This document shows positions 1 to 7,520 of a stretch of DNA of 10,863 nt, one piece after another. Each line of letters starts with the position of its first letter. The first letter of the stretch is position 1. Under the pieces are notes generated by a model. That model worked only from the letters and a program-made list of their open reading frames with translations. It was not told the origin of the DNA and searched no databases. Source of the DNA: Lachnospiraceae bacterium UBA7110 (GTDB taxonomy: Bacteria; Bacillota; Clostridia; Lachnospirales; Lachnospiraceae); NCBI GenBank assembly GCA_002492295.1, contig DKYC01000078.1:1-10863 (forward strand), written 5' to 3'. Position numbers and translations under genes: made by a program.

Positions 1-50
1 CGCGGCAGTCGCCAAATGTCTGCAAGCAGCCACTTGGCTCGTTGCTCGCG
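1..50. repeat. Large imperfect palindrome upstream of rnfD, possibly cut by the window edge
   Basis: Bases 1-50 fold almost completely on themselves. CGCG at 1-4 pairs with CGCG at 47-50, GCAG at 5-8 with TTGC at 42-45 (one G-T), GCCAA at 11-15 with TTGGC at 34-38, TG at 17-18 with CA at 31-32, and CTG at 20-22 with CAG at 27-29. Small bulges lie between these blocks. No T-run follows, so it is not an ordinary terminator. It sits in the expected rnfC-rnfD spacer, just before the rnfD ribosome binding site. A dispersed palindromic repeat or an mRNA-processing or stability hairpin are both possible. All three forward frames are too short here to assign an rnfC end. Confidence 0.6.
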
Positions 51-75
51 GAAATATAAATGGAGGTAGGATAAG

Positions 76-1038
76 GTGGACAATCAATTAGATACAATGT
101 TTCGGGTATCGTCAAATCCGCACGTGCGGTCGAAGGATACGACATCACGCATTATGCTGTATGTGGTGATAGCGCTCCTTCCTGCGACACTCTTTGGCGT
201 ATTCAACTTTGGATTTCATGCACTTTTGCTGGTGATGATTACAGTGCTGACAACCGTTTTGTCAGAGTACATATTTGACAGGTGCATGAAAAAGAACATT
301 ACGGTGATGGATTTTTCCGCAGTGGTAACAGGACTTTTATTAGCGCTGAATCTGCCGCCAAATGCGCCGCTTTGGATTGGCGTAATCGGTGGTGCATTTG
401 CAATCATTGTGGTGAAAATGCTTTTTGGCGGACTGGGGCAGAATTTTATGAACCCTGCACTTGGGGCACGCTGTTTTCTGCTGATTTCGTTTACGTCGAT
501 TATGACGAATTTTGACTGTGATGCCTATACGGGTGCGACACCGCTTGCCGCAATTAAGGCAGGAGAGAGTGTGAATGTACTGGATATGGTGATTGGGCGG
601 ACAGCCGGAACCATTGGGGAAACAAGCATGATTGCGATTTTGATTGGTGCGGTATTTCTTTTGGTTATGAAAGTGATTGACTTGCGTGTGCCGGCGTCGT
701 ATATCATAAGTTTTGTCATATTTATTTTCATTTTTAGCGGGCACGGGTTGGATGTAGAATATATCCTATCACAACTTGCAGGCGGTGGTCTGATGCTTGG
801 GGCGTTTTTTATGGCAACAGATTATGTAACCCGACCGATTACAGCGAAGGGACAGTATGTGTTTGGCGTCTTTTTGGGCATTATGACGGGAATCTTCCGG
901 CTTTTCGGACCTTCGGCGGAGGGCGTTTCCTATGCCATTATCTTAGGAAATCTGCTTGTTCCTTTGATTGAGAATTTCACGAGACCGACGGCATTTGGTA
1001 TGAAAAAAGTCAAAAAGGAGGCGGCGAAAAATGAATGA
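76..1038 (+). CDS. rnfD: RnfD, membrane FMN subunit of the Rnf ferredoxin:NAD+ oxidoreductase
   Basis: RnfD is an integral membrane subunit of the ion-pumping Rnf complex and carries a covalent FMN. The 320-residue protein (normal length for the family) has an extended hydrophobic core starting near residue 26 and ending near 300, with many membrane segments and a lysine-rich cytosolic tail. The flavinylation motif D-A-Y-T-G-A-T is at residues 149-155, making Thr155 the expected FMN attachment site. The conserved NPALGAR segment is at 126-132. The start is GTG at 76, chosen because GGAGG at 62-66 lies 9 nt upstream. The gene overlaps rnfG by 8 nt, which suggests translational coupling. Gene order D-G-E-A-B is the clostridial arrangement, so rnfC should lie just upstream. 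NqrB is the paralogous alternative, but the context excludes it. Confidence 0.96.
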   Translation: MDNQLDTMFRVSSNPHVRSKDTTSRIMLYVVIALLPATLFGVFNFGFHALLLVMITVLTTVLSEYIFDRCMKKNITVMDFSAVVTGLLLALNLPPNAPLWIGVIGGAFAIIVVKMLFGGLGQNFMNPALGARCFLLISFTSIMTNFDCDAYTGATPLAAIKAGESVNVLDMVIGRTAGTIGETSMIAILIGAVFLLVMKVIDLRVPASYIISFVIFIFIFSGHGLDVEYILSQLAGGGLMLGAFFMATDYVTRPITAKGQYVFGVFLGIMTGIFRLFGPSAEGVSYAIILGNLLVPLIENFTRPTAFGMKKVKKEAAKNE

Positions 1039-1636
1039 AAAATCAGCAATGATAAAGGATGCGCTGATCCTTTTTGCAATTACGGTTGTGGCAGGGCTGT
1101 TGTTAGGTGTGGTTTATGATGTGACAAAGGAACCGATTGCGCAGCAGAAGGAGAAGGCGAAGCAGGAGGCATGTGCGAATGTATTTGCAGCGGCAGCATC
1201 GTTTGAGACGGTGACGGATTCAAGCGGAGCGGCAGTCAGCGCAGCTGTTGACGGAGTGGATATTGATGAAGTGATGCAGGCAATTGGAAGCGACGGAAGT
1301 CATGTAGGCTATGTTATCACAGTGACTGACCATGAGGGCTATGGCGGCGATATTCAGTTTTCGATAGGTGTGACGCTTGACGGTACGTTAAACGGCATTT
1401 CGATTCTTAGTATTTCCGAGACAGCCGGTCTTGGCATGAAGGCGGGCGATGTGCTTGTGCCGCAGTTTGCGAATAAAAATGTGGAACAGTTTACCTATAC
1501 AAAATCCGGTGCGGCAAACGACAGTGAGATTGATGCAATCAGCGGAGCGACAATTACCACAAATGCCGTGGTAAACGGCGTGAATGCGGGACTTGCGTAT
1601 TTTCATGATGTGCTGTTGGTTTCTGATAGTTTGTGA
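1031..1636 (+). CDS. rnfG: RnfG, FMN-carrying extracytoplasmic subunit of Rnf
   Basis: RnfG carries a covalent FMN on the outer face of the membrane and passes electrons between membrane carriers of the complex. The 201-residue protein has one N-terminal membrane segment (about residues 9-29) followed by a soluble FMN-binding domain. The flavinylation motif D-A-I-S-G-A-T is at 168-174, with Thr174 the expected attachment residue. The segment around E130-TAGLGMKA, which precedes it, is typical of the family. The ATG at 1031 lies inside the end of rnfD and is preceded by AAAAAGGAGG at 1013-1022. It is followed by rnfE after a short spacer. The length is near the usual size for RnfG/NqrC-type proteins, and the operon context supports RnfG rather than NqrC. 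Confidence 0.95.
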   Translation: MNEKSAMIKDALILFAITVVAGLLLGVVYDVTKEPIAQQKEKAKQEACANVFAAAASFETVTDSSGAAVSAAVDGVDIDEVMQAIGSDGSHVGYVITVTDHEGYGGDIQFSIGVTLDGTLNGISILSISETAGLGMKAGDVLVPQFANKNVEQFTYTKSGAANDSEIDAISGATITTNAVVNGVNAGLAYFHDVLLVSDSL

Positions 1637-1651
1637 TAGGAGGTGTTCCAA

Positions 1652-2452
1652 ATGAAGGATAAAAGTATCAATGTATTTTTTAACGGGCTAGTGAAGGAAA
1701 ATCCGACTTTTGTGCTGATGCTTGGAATGTGTCCGACGCTTGCGGTCACGACATCAGCAATCAACGGACTTGGAATGGGACTGACCACGACGGCGGTGCT
1801 TGTGCTCAGCAATGTCCTGATATCGCTTTTGCGCAATATTATACCAAACAGGGTGAGGATTCCGGCATTTATTGTGATTGTGGCATCGTTTGTGACGATG
1901 GCGGAACTGCTGTTGGAGGGCTTTATTCCGAGCCTTTATTCGGCGCTTGGAATTTATATTCCGCTGATTGTGGTAAACTGTATTATATTGGGGCGCGCAG
2001 AAGCGTTTGCGTCAAAAAATGCTGTGATACCGTCGCTTTTTGACGGACTTGGAATGGGGCTTGGTTTTACGGTGGCGCTCACGGCAATCGGTATGGTGAG
2101 GGAGCTGCTTGGCGCAGGGGAACTGTTTGGGATTTCTGTGATTAACAATGTACTTGCCGTTCTTTCTTCTGCACTCGGAAGAAGCGAGCCCATTGAGTAT
2201 GTGCCAATCAGTATTTTTGTGTTGGCGCCGGGAGCATTTTTCGTTTTGGCGGCGCTTACGGCACTGCAAAACAGAGTAAAACGGAAAATGCAGGAAAAGG
2301 GGCAGAATGCGGATAAGATACAGTCAGGCTGCAGCTTTGACTGTGCGTCCTGTGAGGACAGCAGCTGTGCGCATCGTTTTGTGGATGTGAATGCACCGTC
2401 GGGGTCAATTGCTGACGCGGCACGCGCTGCCGAGAATGGAAAGGAGGAGTAA
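1652..2452 (+). CDS. rnfE: RnfE, polytopic membrane subunit of Rnf with a cysteine-rich C-terminal tail
   Basis: RnfE is one of two homologous six-helix subunits (with RnfA) that together hold an iron centre in the membrane. Cys27 (in LGMCPTL) and Cys110 (in VVNCIILG) match the known ligand positions of the NqrD/RnfE family. I chose the ATG at 1652 because GGAGG at 1639-1643 lies 8 nt upstream. An in-frame GTG at 1643 falls inside that binding site. The 266-residue protein has its hydrophobic core to about residue 207, then a hydrophilic extension of about 60 residues. The extension holds Cys227, Cys231, Cys234 and Cys239 (C-x3-C-x2-C-x4-C) and an alanine-rich acidic end. That tail is beyond the membrane core and resembles a metal or Fe-S ligand set, but its role is unknown. 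The stop is 3 nt before rnfA. Confidence 0.95.
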   Translation: MKDKSINVFFNGLVKENPTFVLMLGMCPTLAVTTSAINGLGMGLTTTAVLVLSNVLISLLRNIIPNRVRIPAFIVIVASFVTMAELLLEGFIPSLYSALGIYIPLIVVNCIILGRAEAFASKNAVIPSLFDGLGMGLGFTVALTAIGMVRELLGAGELFGISVINNVLAVLSSALGRSEPIEYVPISIFVLAPGAFFVLAALTALQNRVKRKMQEKGQNADKIQSGCSFDCASCEDSSCAHRFVDVNAPSGSIADAARAAENGKEE

Positions 2453-2455
2453 AAA

Positions 2456-3043
2456 ATGTTAGATGTCGTAAAAGATTTGTTGGTTTTGCTTGTGAGCTCC
2501 TCTTTGGTGAGCAATGTTGTTTTGAGTCAGTTTTTGGGATTATGTCCGTTTCTTGGCGTTTCCAAAAAGGTAAATACGGCAGTCGGAATGGGCGGGGCGG
2601 TTATTTTTGTCATAACGATTGCTTCCGGCGTGACGGCAGTGATTTACCGGTTTATTCTTGTGACGTTTGATATCACGTATTTACAGACAATTGTGTTTAT
2701 TCTTGTGATTGCGGCTCTGGTACAGTTCGTGGAGATGTTTTTGAAAAAATATGTGCCGTCGCTCTATCAGGCGCTTGGCGTGTATCTTCCGTTAATTACG
2801 ACGAACTGCGCGGTGCTTGGGATTGCGCTTACAAATGTGCAGAAAAATTACGGGATCGGCTTTAGCATTGCGAGCGGGCTGTTTACAGCGGTCGGATTTT
2901 TGATTGCGATTGTAATTCTTGCGGGAATACGGGAAAAGATAGCATATAACGATATTCCGGAATCGTTTCAGGGAATGCCGATTGTGTTAATTACAGCGGG
3001 ACTGATGGCGATTGCATTTTGCGGTTTTTCGGGATTGTTATAA
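2456..3043 (+). CDS. rnfA: RnfA, polytopic membrane subunit of Rnf
   Basis: RnfA is the second six-helix membrane subunit, homologous to RnfE and inserted in the opposite orientation in characterised Rnf/Nqr complexes. The 195-residue protein is the standard length and almost entirely hydrophobic. Cys30 (LGLCPFLG) and Cys118 (TTNCAVLG) are the conserved intramembrane metal ligands and pair with Cys27 and Cys110 of RnfE. The motif SLYQALGVYLPLITTNC (102-118) mirrors SLYSALGIYIPLIVVNC in RnfE. This shows the internal homology directly. The start is ATG 2456. Its AGGAGG (about 2441-2446) lies within the last codons of rnfE, so expression is tightly coupled. Unlike the other rnf junctions, it is followed by a 96-bp spacer with two hairpins before rnfB. 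Confidence 0.96.
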   Translation: MLDVVKDLLVLLVSSSLVSNVVLSQFLGLCPFLGVSKKVNTAVGMGGAVIFVITIASGVTAVIYRFILVTFDITYLQTIVFILVIAALVQFVEMFLKKYVPSLYQALGVYLPLITTNCAVLGIALTNVQKNYGIGFSIASGLFTAVGFLIAIVILAGIREKIAYNDIPESFQGMPIVLITAGLMAIAFCGFSGLL

Positions 3044-3089
3044 GTGTGAAAAGTTTCACACAGAAAGAACGCAAGGGGCGGCGTTCTTT
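3044..3089 (+). promoter_or_regulatory. Tandem hairpins in the rnfA-rnfB spacer
   Basis: Two adjacent perfect inverted repeats start immediately after the rnfA stop codon. GTGTGAAA at 3044-3051 pairs with TTTCACAC at 3054-3061. AAAGAACGC at 3064-3072 pairs with GCGTTCTTT at 3081-3089 around an 8-nt loop. Neither is followed by a T-run, so they are unlikely to terminate transcription fully. They could protect the upstream mRNA from 3' exonucleases or mark a processing site, allowing RnfB to be made at a different level from the membrane subunits. No clear promoter was recognised between them and rnfB. The hairpins are seen directly; the function is inference. Confidence 0.6.
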
Positions 3090-3139
3090 GGGAAATTGGT
3101 TATGTTTTGCAGGCTTTGAAAGGAGTAAGAGGATAGATT

Positions 3140-3946
3140 ATGAATATTTCAGCAATTTTGACCGCTTTAATTGTGGTCGGTGCGGTTGGTTTGATTTTGG
3201 GTATTTTCCTTGGGATTGCAAGCATTGTGTTTAAGGTGGAGGTCGATGAGCGGGAGGAGGCAGTGCTTGGCGTGCTTCCCGGGAATAATTGCGGCGGCTG
3301 CGGTTATCCGGGCTGTTCGGGACTTGCGGCGGCAATCGCAAAAGGCGAGGCGGCAGTGAATGCCTGTCCTGTCGGCGGCGAGGCGGTCGGTGCTCAGGTT
3401 GCCGAAATCATGGGTGTTGAGGCAGGCGAAACGATACGGATGACGGCTTTTGTCCAGTGTGCGGGCGATTGTGACAAAACACAGAAGAATTACGAATACA
3501 CGGGTGTTGAAGACTGCGGCATGGTAAAGTATGTGCCTGACGGCGGCGCGAAGTCCTGCAACCATGGGTGTCTTGGATATGGAAACTGTGTAAAGGCGTG
3601 TCCGTTTGATGCAATACACATTGTAGATGGAATCGCTAAGGTTGACAGGGAGAAATGTAAGGCATGCGGAAAGTGCGTGGCGGCCTGTCCGAAAAATCTG
3701 ATTGAGCTGATTCCGTATGATGCGAAGGTTGCGGTGGCGTGCAGCTCGAAAGATAAGGGACCGGTCACGATGAAGGCGTGCAAAACGGGGTGTATCGGTT
3801 GCGGACTGTGTGTAAAGGCGTGTCCGTCGGGGGCGATAACCGTGACGGATTTCAATGCGCATATTGACCAGTCGAAGTGTACGGGATGCGGCGCGTGCAG
3901 GGAAAAATGCCCGAAAAAGATTATTGTGGATGTGCCGTCCGCTTAA
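3140..3946 (+). CDS. rnfB: RnfB, multi-cluster Fe-S subunit of Rnf (ferredoxin-facing)
   Basis: RnfB is a membrane-anchored Fe-S protein, regarded as the entry point for electrons from reduced ferredoxin. The 268-residue sequence has an N-terminal membrane anchor (about 5-31). A Fes-type domain follows, with Cys51, Cys54, Cys59 and Cys76 (C-x2-C-x4-C-x16-C). Next come Cys107, Cys111 and Cys126 in a segment that I recall as conserved in clostridial RnfB. Four ferredoxin-like cysteine sets follow: Cys140/144/150/154, Cys173/176/179/183, Cys218/221/224/228 and Cys247/250/253/257. The first set is spaced irregularly (C-x3-C-x5-C-x3-CP). This implies up to five [4Fe-4S] clusters. ATG 3140 is preceded by AAGGAG at 3119-3124 and the closer AGAGGA at about 3128-3133. 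It is the last gene of the operon and is followed by a strong terminator. Confidence 0.96.
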   Translation: MNISAILTALIVVGAVGLILGIFLGIASIVFKVEVDEREEAVLGVLPGNNCGGCGYPGCSGLAAAIAKGEAAVNACPVGGEAVGAQVAEIMGVEAGETIRMTAFVQCAGDCDKTQKNYEYTGVEDCGMVKYVPDGGAKSCNHGCLGYGNCVKACPFDAIHIVDGIAKVDREKCKACGKCVAACPKNLIELIPYDAKVAVACSSKDKGPVTMKACKTGCIGCGLCVKACPSGAITVTDFNAHIDQSKCTGCGACREKCPKKIIVDVPSA

Positions 3947-3972
3947 GGCGGTATGGAATTTATACGGTGAGT

Positions 3973-4001
3973 TACCCTCCATTTTTATGGGGGGTATTTT
4001 T
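3973..4001 (+). terminator. Intrinsic terminator of the rnf operon
   Basis: TACCCTCCAT at 3973-3982 pairs with ATGGGGGGTA at 3987-3996 (10 bp with one G-U), with a four-T loop and a run of five T at 3997-4001. It lies 27 bp after the rnfB stop and upstream of the promoter for the two-component operon, so it separates the two transcription units. Confidence 0.9.
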
Positions 4002-4030
4002 CGATTCCTAAGGATTATTCCATGTGAAGC

Positions 4031-4050
4031 TTAAACATTTCTTAATGATT
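4031..4050 (+). promoter_or_regulatory. Candidate response-regulator binding site (direct repeat)
   Basis: TTAAACATT at 4031-4039 and TTAATGATT at 4042-4050 form an imperfect direct repeat with an 11-bp period, about one helical turn. The pair ends 7 bp upstream of the -35 box at 4058. This is the geometry OmpR/PhoB-type regulators commonly use to activate their own promoter. Autoregulation by the adjacent regulator is inference. Confidence 0.4.
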
Positions 4051-4057
4051 TCCCCAG

Positions 4058-4086
4058 TTGGAACTTAAAACAAAATGGTTTATACT
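4058..4086 (+). promoter_or_regulatory. Sigma-A-type promoter of the two-component operon
   Basis: TTGGAA at 4058-4063 (4 of 6 consensus -35) is separated by exactly 17 bp from TATACT at 4081-4086 (5 of 6 consensus -10). A start near 4093 would leave a leader of about 57 nt before the ATG at 4150. The weak -35 next to a direct repeat suits an activator-dependent promoter. Confidence 0.7.
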
Positions 4087-4149
4087 AACAGGGTAATTAC
4101 AAAAACAGGACGAAATACACAGATTTCGCAAAGGGGCAGGGGGATTAAG

Positions 4150-4845
4150 ATGTACAACATACTGGTATGTGATGATGAACGGGATATTGTGTCGGCACTT
4201 CGGATTTATCTGACAAGCGAGGGCTATAAGGTATACGAGGCGTACAACGGAGAGGAGGCGCTTGCGCTGATTGAAAAAAAGGATATTCATTTGGTGCTGA
4301 TGGATGTGATGATGCCCGTAATGGATGGTATTACGGCGATGGTAAAGCTGCGGGAGAAGAGCAACGTGCCGGTCATTATGCTGACGGCAAAGAGCGAGGA
4401 CACGGATAAGGTGCTGGGATTAAATATCGGTGCGGACGATTACGTGACAAAGCCGTTTAATCCGGTGGAGCTGCAGGCGCGGGTAAAGTCACAGCTTAGA
4501 AGATATATGCAGCTTGGCGGTGCACTGCATCAGACAGGCGGTGAGGAGACGCTTGTTATTGGCGGCATTGAACTGAACGACAGCACGAAAGAGGTTCGTT
4601 TGGACGGGGAGCTTGTGGCACTCACGCCGACGGAATATGATATTTTAAAACTTTTGATGAAAAATCCGGGGAAGGTGTATTCTCCCTCGCAGATTTATGC
4701 CGCCGTATGGCATGATAATCCGTACGGGACGGAGAACACGGTGGCGGTACATATCCGGCATTTGCGGGAAAAGCTGGAGTATAATCCCGCGGAACCGCGA
4801 TACCTCAAAGCCGTGTGGGGGCGCGGATATAAAATCAATAAGTGA
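4150..4845 (+). CDS. OmpR/PhoB-family response regulator
   Basis: This is the cytosolic DNA-binding partner of the downstream histidine kinase. Residues 1-120 form a receiver domain with acidic Asp8 and Asp9, phospho-acceptor Asp52 (in LMDVMMP), Thr79 (MLTA) and Lys101 (TKPF). Residues about 133-229 form a winged-helix effector domain ending in the characteristic RYLKAVWGRGYKI. The overall pattern resembles VanR-type regulators, including ADDYVTKPF and VHIRHLREKLE, but no resistance genes are present to support such a role. I chose the ATG at 4150 because the purine-rich AGGGGGA at 4138-4144 is 5 nt upstream and the protein then begins at the receiver's first strand. An in-frame ATG at 4075 would overlap the promoter. 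Length 231 is normal. The kinase follows 44 bp downstream. Target genes cannot be read from the window. Confidence 0.93.
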   Translation: MYNILVCDDERDIVSALRIYLTSEGYKVYEAYNGEEALALIEKKDIHLVLMDVMMPVMDGITAMVKLREKSNVPVIMLTAKSEDTDKVLGLNIGADDYVTKPFNPVELQARVKSQLRRYMQLGGALHQTGGEETLVIGGIELNDSTKEVRLDGELVALTPTEYDILKLLMKNPGKVYSPSQIYAAVWHDNPYGTENTVAVHIRHLREKLEYNPAEPRYLKAVWGRGYKINK

Positions 4846-4889
4846 GGAAACAGGATAAACGGGTATTGTAAGAAAGGTTGGTTGTAAAG

Positions 4890-7520
4890 ATGAATAAAAT
4901 CAGGGGTTCGGTCATTGCGAAGATGATTGCATGGATTTTGTGTATCGGCAGTGCGCTCGGTACGGCGGCGTTTGGATTTTTAACCCTTGCCGGTATTGGG
5001 AGCGGATATTATAACATGACACGCGAGGAGATGCTTGCGGAGGAGTTTCGGAATATCAATGCGTGGTATTCACTGGATGCATATCAAAATATGAAAAACC
5101 ACCGCAATCAGAAAAATCTTACACAGGAGGGATTCCGGTACGGGATTTTTCAGACGGACGACCTTGCGAAGGTGGATTTTGGGGACAAAACGCTCTATAT
5201 GGACACGAATATGACGGATGATGATTTGAAAAGCTTGGACAAAAATAAGGTTTTTCTGTACCAAATCCGGCAGTTTGTAACCGGTGGGCAGGACGGACAG
5301 GCGTACGGATATGTTGAAGACTGGGAGAATTTGTCGGACCTGCAAAGTATCACGTCAGATTTTGGGGAGCAGGGTGATTTTGTCTGGAGGAGTCAATATG
5401 CGGATGCGGTGTGTTTTGACACGGAAAAGGGTATTTTTTATTACCTCTCCGAAGATAAGTATTATCCCGTGCGGGAAGTGACGATGTATTATGAAAACAA
5501 TTTCGGCTTTTTGAACGAATATTATTACAGTTATGATGATGAAGCGGGCAAGTACAGGTTAAATTATTCTAATAATGAATATACTGTGATGTATGAAGGA
5601 AATGGGGAATGGGCAGAGGAGGACATTGTTACCGAGAACCAGATGGATGAGGAGACTGTTGCTGAGGCATGGAATGCAACATCGGTGGAAGATGATATTG
5701 ACCATTTTTTAAAGGGAGACAAGGAGAAATATGTTGATTTTGCTGCACTAAACAAGACCAAGCTGGATTACAGTCAGTGGGGGACGCTGCTTCTTGATAA
5801 TGTGAGGGAAATTCAGGGGGAAGAGCTTACGGTTATTGATTCCAAACGGATTGCAAAAACGGCGTTTATTGATTTGAATACTTCGCCGGAGTATTACCTT
5901 GACGAAAATTACACCCTTCATGTTGCACAGGAGATTGAGGAGGCATCTTACTGGGTTGCGTCCCTGGTACCGGATAGCAGTACGCTTCTAACTTCAAACA
6001 GCAGGTATTATATGTCTGCATGGGCGGTGGATTTGCTTTATTCGTACGGTAGAAATGCCTGTGTGCTGGCGATTTCGTTTGCAATTATGACACTTGTGTC
6101 ATTTGTTTTCCTTGTGTATGCCTGCGGATACCGTAAAGACAGGGAAGGAATTGTCCTGACATGGTTTGACAGACTGCCGTTGGAAATCATATCAGCAGCG
6201 GCGTTTTTTTCGGAGCTTATGCTCATGAGCATGGTTTATGCGATTTTATATAACCTGAATAACAGGGAAATCAGAAATACAATACAGGCGTTTGTTCCGC
6301 TTGTGTTGAGCGCGGCTGTCCTGATGTGCGCGGTTGCGTTGTGGTATATGCTTAGCCTGTGCGTGCGGTTCAAATACGGGAAATGGTGGAGAAATTCCAT
6401 CTGCTATAAGGTGTGGAGTGTTGTTAAGAATGTGCTCTTAAGTATTTTTCGTAACATCAGCCTGCTTTGGAAGTTACTGTTGTTTCTGATTGTTAAGGCA
6501 TTTATCGAGTTTGTTCTACTGCTATCAGAGGCGTGGGGCGCGTTTATTATGTTTTGGCTTGTAGAGACGTTTTTACTGGGTATGGTGGCAGTGCATCTGG
6601 TGCTGCAGATGAACGGACTGCAAAAGGCGGCAAAGGAAATGGCGGACGGAAATCTGGGCTATAAGGTAAAGACGGACAGAATGTTTTACGGCTGTAGGGT
6701 GCATGGTGAGAACCTGAATAAAATCGGCGACGGACTGTCGAAGGCGGTCGATGAGCGGATGAAGAGCGAACGTTTTAAGACGGAGCTGATAACGAATGTT
6801 TCGCATGATATTAAGACCCCCTTGACATCGATTATTAACTATGTGGATTTGCTTGAGAAAGAGGAGCTGCATAATGAGAAGGCTGAGGAGTATCTTGATG
6901 TGTTAGAGCGGCAGTCCTCGAAGTTAAAGAAGCTGATTGAGGATTTGGTTGAAGCTTCGAAAGCATCTACAGGGAATCTTGAGGTTGGGAAGGAGCTGCT
7001 TGAGGCAGGTGTTTTCCTGACGCAGACGGTCGGGGAGTTTGAGGAGAAGCTTTCGTTTTCGGGGTTGGAATTAATTGTAAAGAAGCCGGAGGAGCCGGTT
7101 TACATCTCGGCGGACGGCAGGCATTTGTGGCGTGTGGTGGATAATCTCATGAATAACATCTGCAAGTATGCGCAGCCGTCCTCCCGGGTTTATGTAAACC
7201 TTGAGAAAGAAAATGACAGTGCTGTCATAATTTTCCGGAATATTTCGAAGTACCAGCTAAATATGAACGGTGATGCCCTGATGGAGCGGTTTATCCGTGG
7301 CGACAGCTCAAGAAATACAGAAGGACATGGGCTTGGACTTTCGATTGCAAAAAGCCTGATGGATTTGATGGGAGGCGGCATGGAAATTACGGTGGACGGG
7401 GATTTGTTTAAGGTCAGATTATGCTTTCCGCTAGAAAAACCTTCGGAAGAGTTCTTAAGAGCGCATGACGACATTCATCATGAGAATGAAGGTGAAGAAC
7501 ATGGGGAAAATGAAAAATAA
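4890..7520 (+). CDS. Large membrane sensor histidine kinase
   Basis: This is the sensor partner of the upstream response regulator. With ATG 4890 the protein has 876 residues, much longer than typical kinases. TM1 is at about 10-36. A probable extracytoplasmic region rich in Asp, Glu, Tyr and Asn spans about 40-380. Then come about five membrane segments (about 386-412, 430-456, 466-492, 523-546, 549-573). A HAMP-like linker (about 574-596) follows. The HisKA domain has phospho-acceptor His639 in VSHDIKTPLTS. The ATPase domain (about 736-849) has an N box around Asn752-Asn756 and a G2 box G812-H-G-L-G. The usual DxGxG (G1) motif is not recognisable; FRNISKY stands in its place. The last 20 residues are rich in His, Glu and Asp. 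Upstream TTG at 4878 is a less likely start. The ligand is unknown. Confidence 0.92.
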   Translation: MNKIRGSVIAKMIAWILCIGSALGTAAFGFLTLAGIGSGYYNMTREEMLAEEFRNINAWYSLDAYQNMKNHRNQKNLTQEGFRYGIFQTDDLAKVDFGDKTLYMDTNMTDDDLKSLDKNKVFLYQIRQFVTGGQDGQAYGYVEDWENLSDLQSITSDFGEQGDFVWRSQYADAVCFDTEKGIFYYLSEDKYYPVREVTMYYENNFGFLNEYYYSYDDEAGKYRLNYSNNEYTVMYEGNGEWAEEDIVTENQMDEETVAEAWNATSVEDDIDHFLKGDKEKYVDFAALNKTKLDYSQWGTLLLDNVREIQGEELTVIDSKRIAKTAFIDLNTSPEYYLDENYTLHVAQEIEEASYWVASLVPDSSTLLTSNSRYYMSAWAVDLLYSYGRNACVLAISFAIMTLVSFVFLVYACGYRKDREGIVLTWFDRLPLEIISAAAFFSELMLMSMVYAILYNLNNREIRNTIQAFVPLVLSAAVLMCAVALWYMLSLCVRFKYGKWWRNSICYKVWSVVKNVLLSIFRNISLLWKLLLFLIVKAFIEFVLLLSEAWGAFIMFWLVETFLLGMVAVHLVLQMNGLQKAAKEMADGNLGYKVKTDRMFYGCRVHGENLNKIGDGLSKAVDERMKSERFKTELITNVSHDIKTPLTSIINYVDLLEKEELHNEKAEEYLDVLERQSSKLKKLIEDLVEASKASTGNLEVGKELLEAGVFLTQTVGEFEEKLSFSGLELIVKKPEEPVYISADGRHLWRVVDNLMNNICKYAQPSSRVYVNLEKENDSAVIIFRNISKYQLNMNGDALMERFIRGDSSRNTEGHGLGLSIAKSLMDLMGGGMEITVDGDLFKVRLCFPLEKPSEEFLRAHDDIHHENEGEEHGENEK

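Noticed and set aside
3167..3982. 271-codon open frame on the minus strand opposite rnfB.
   Set aside because: It is antisense to a well-supported Fe-S protein gene, has no recognisable domains, and overlaps the rnf terminator. It follows from the codon composition of rnfB.
4150..7520. Possible vancomycin-resistance VanR/VanS pair.
   Set aside because: Only the regulator resembles VanR in general motifs. The kinase has a wholly different membrane and sensor plan, and no van resistance genes are present.
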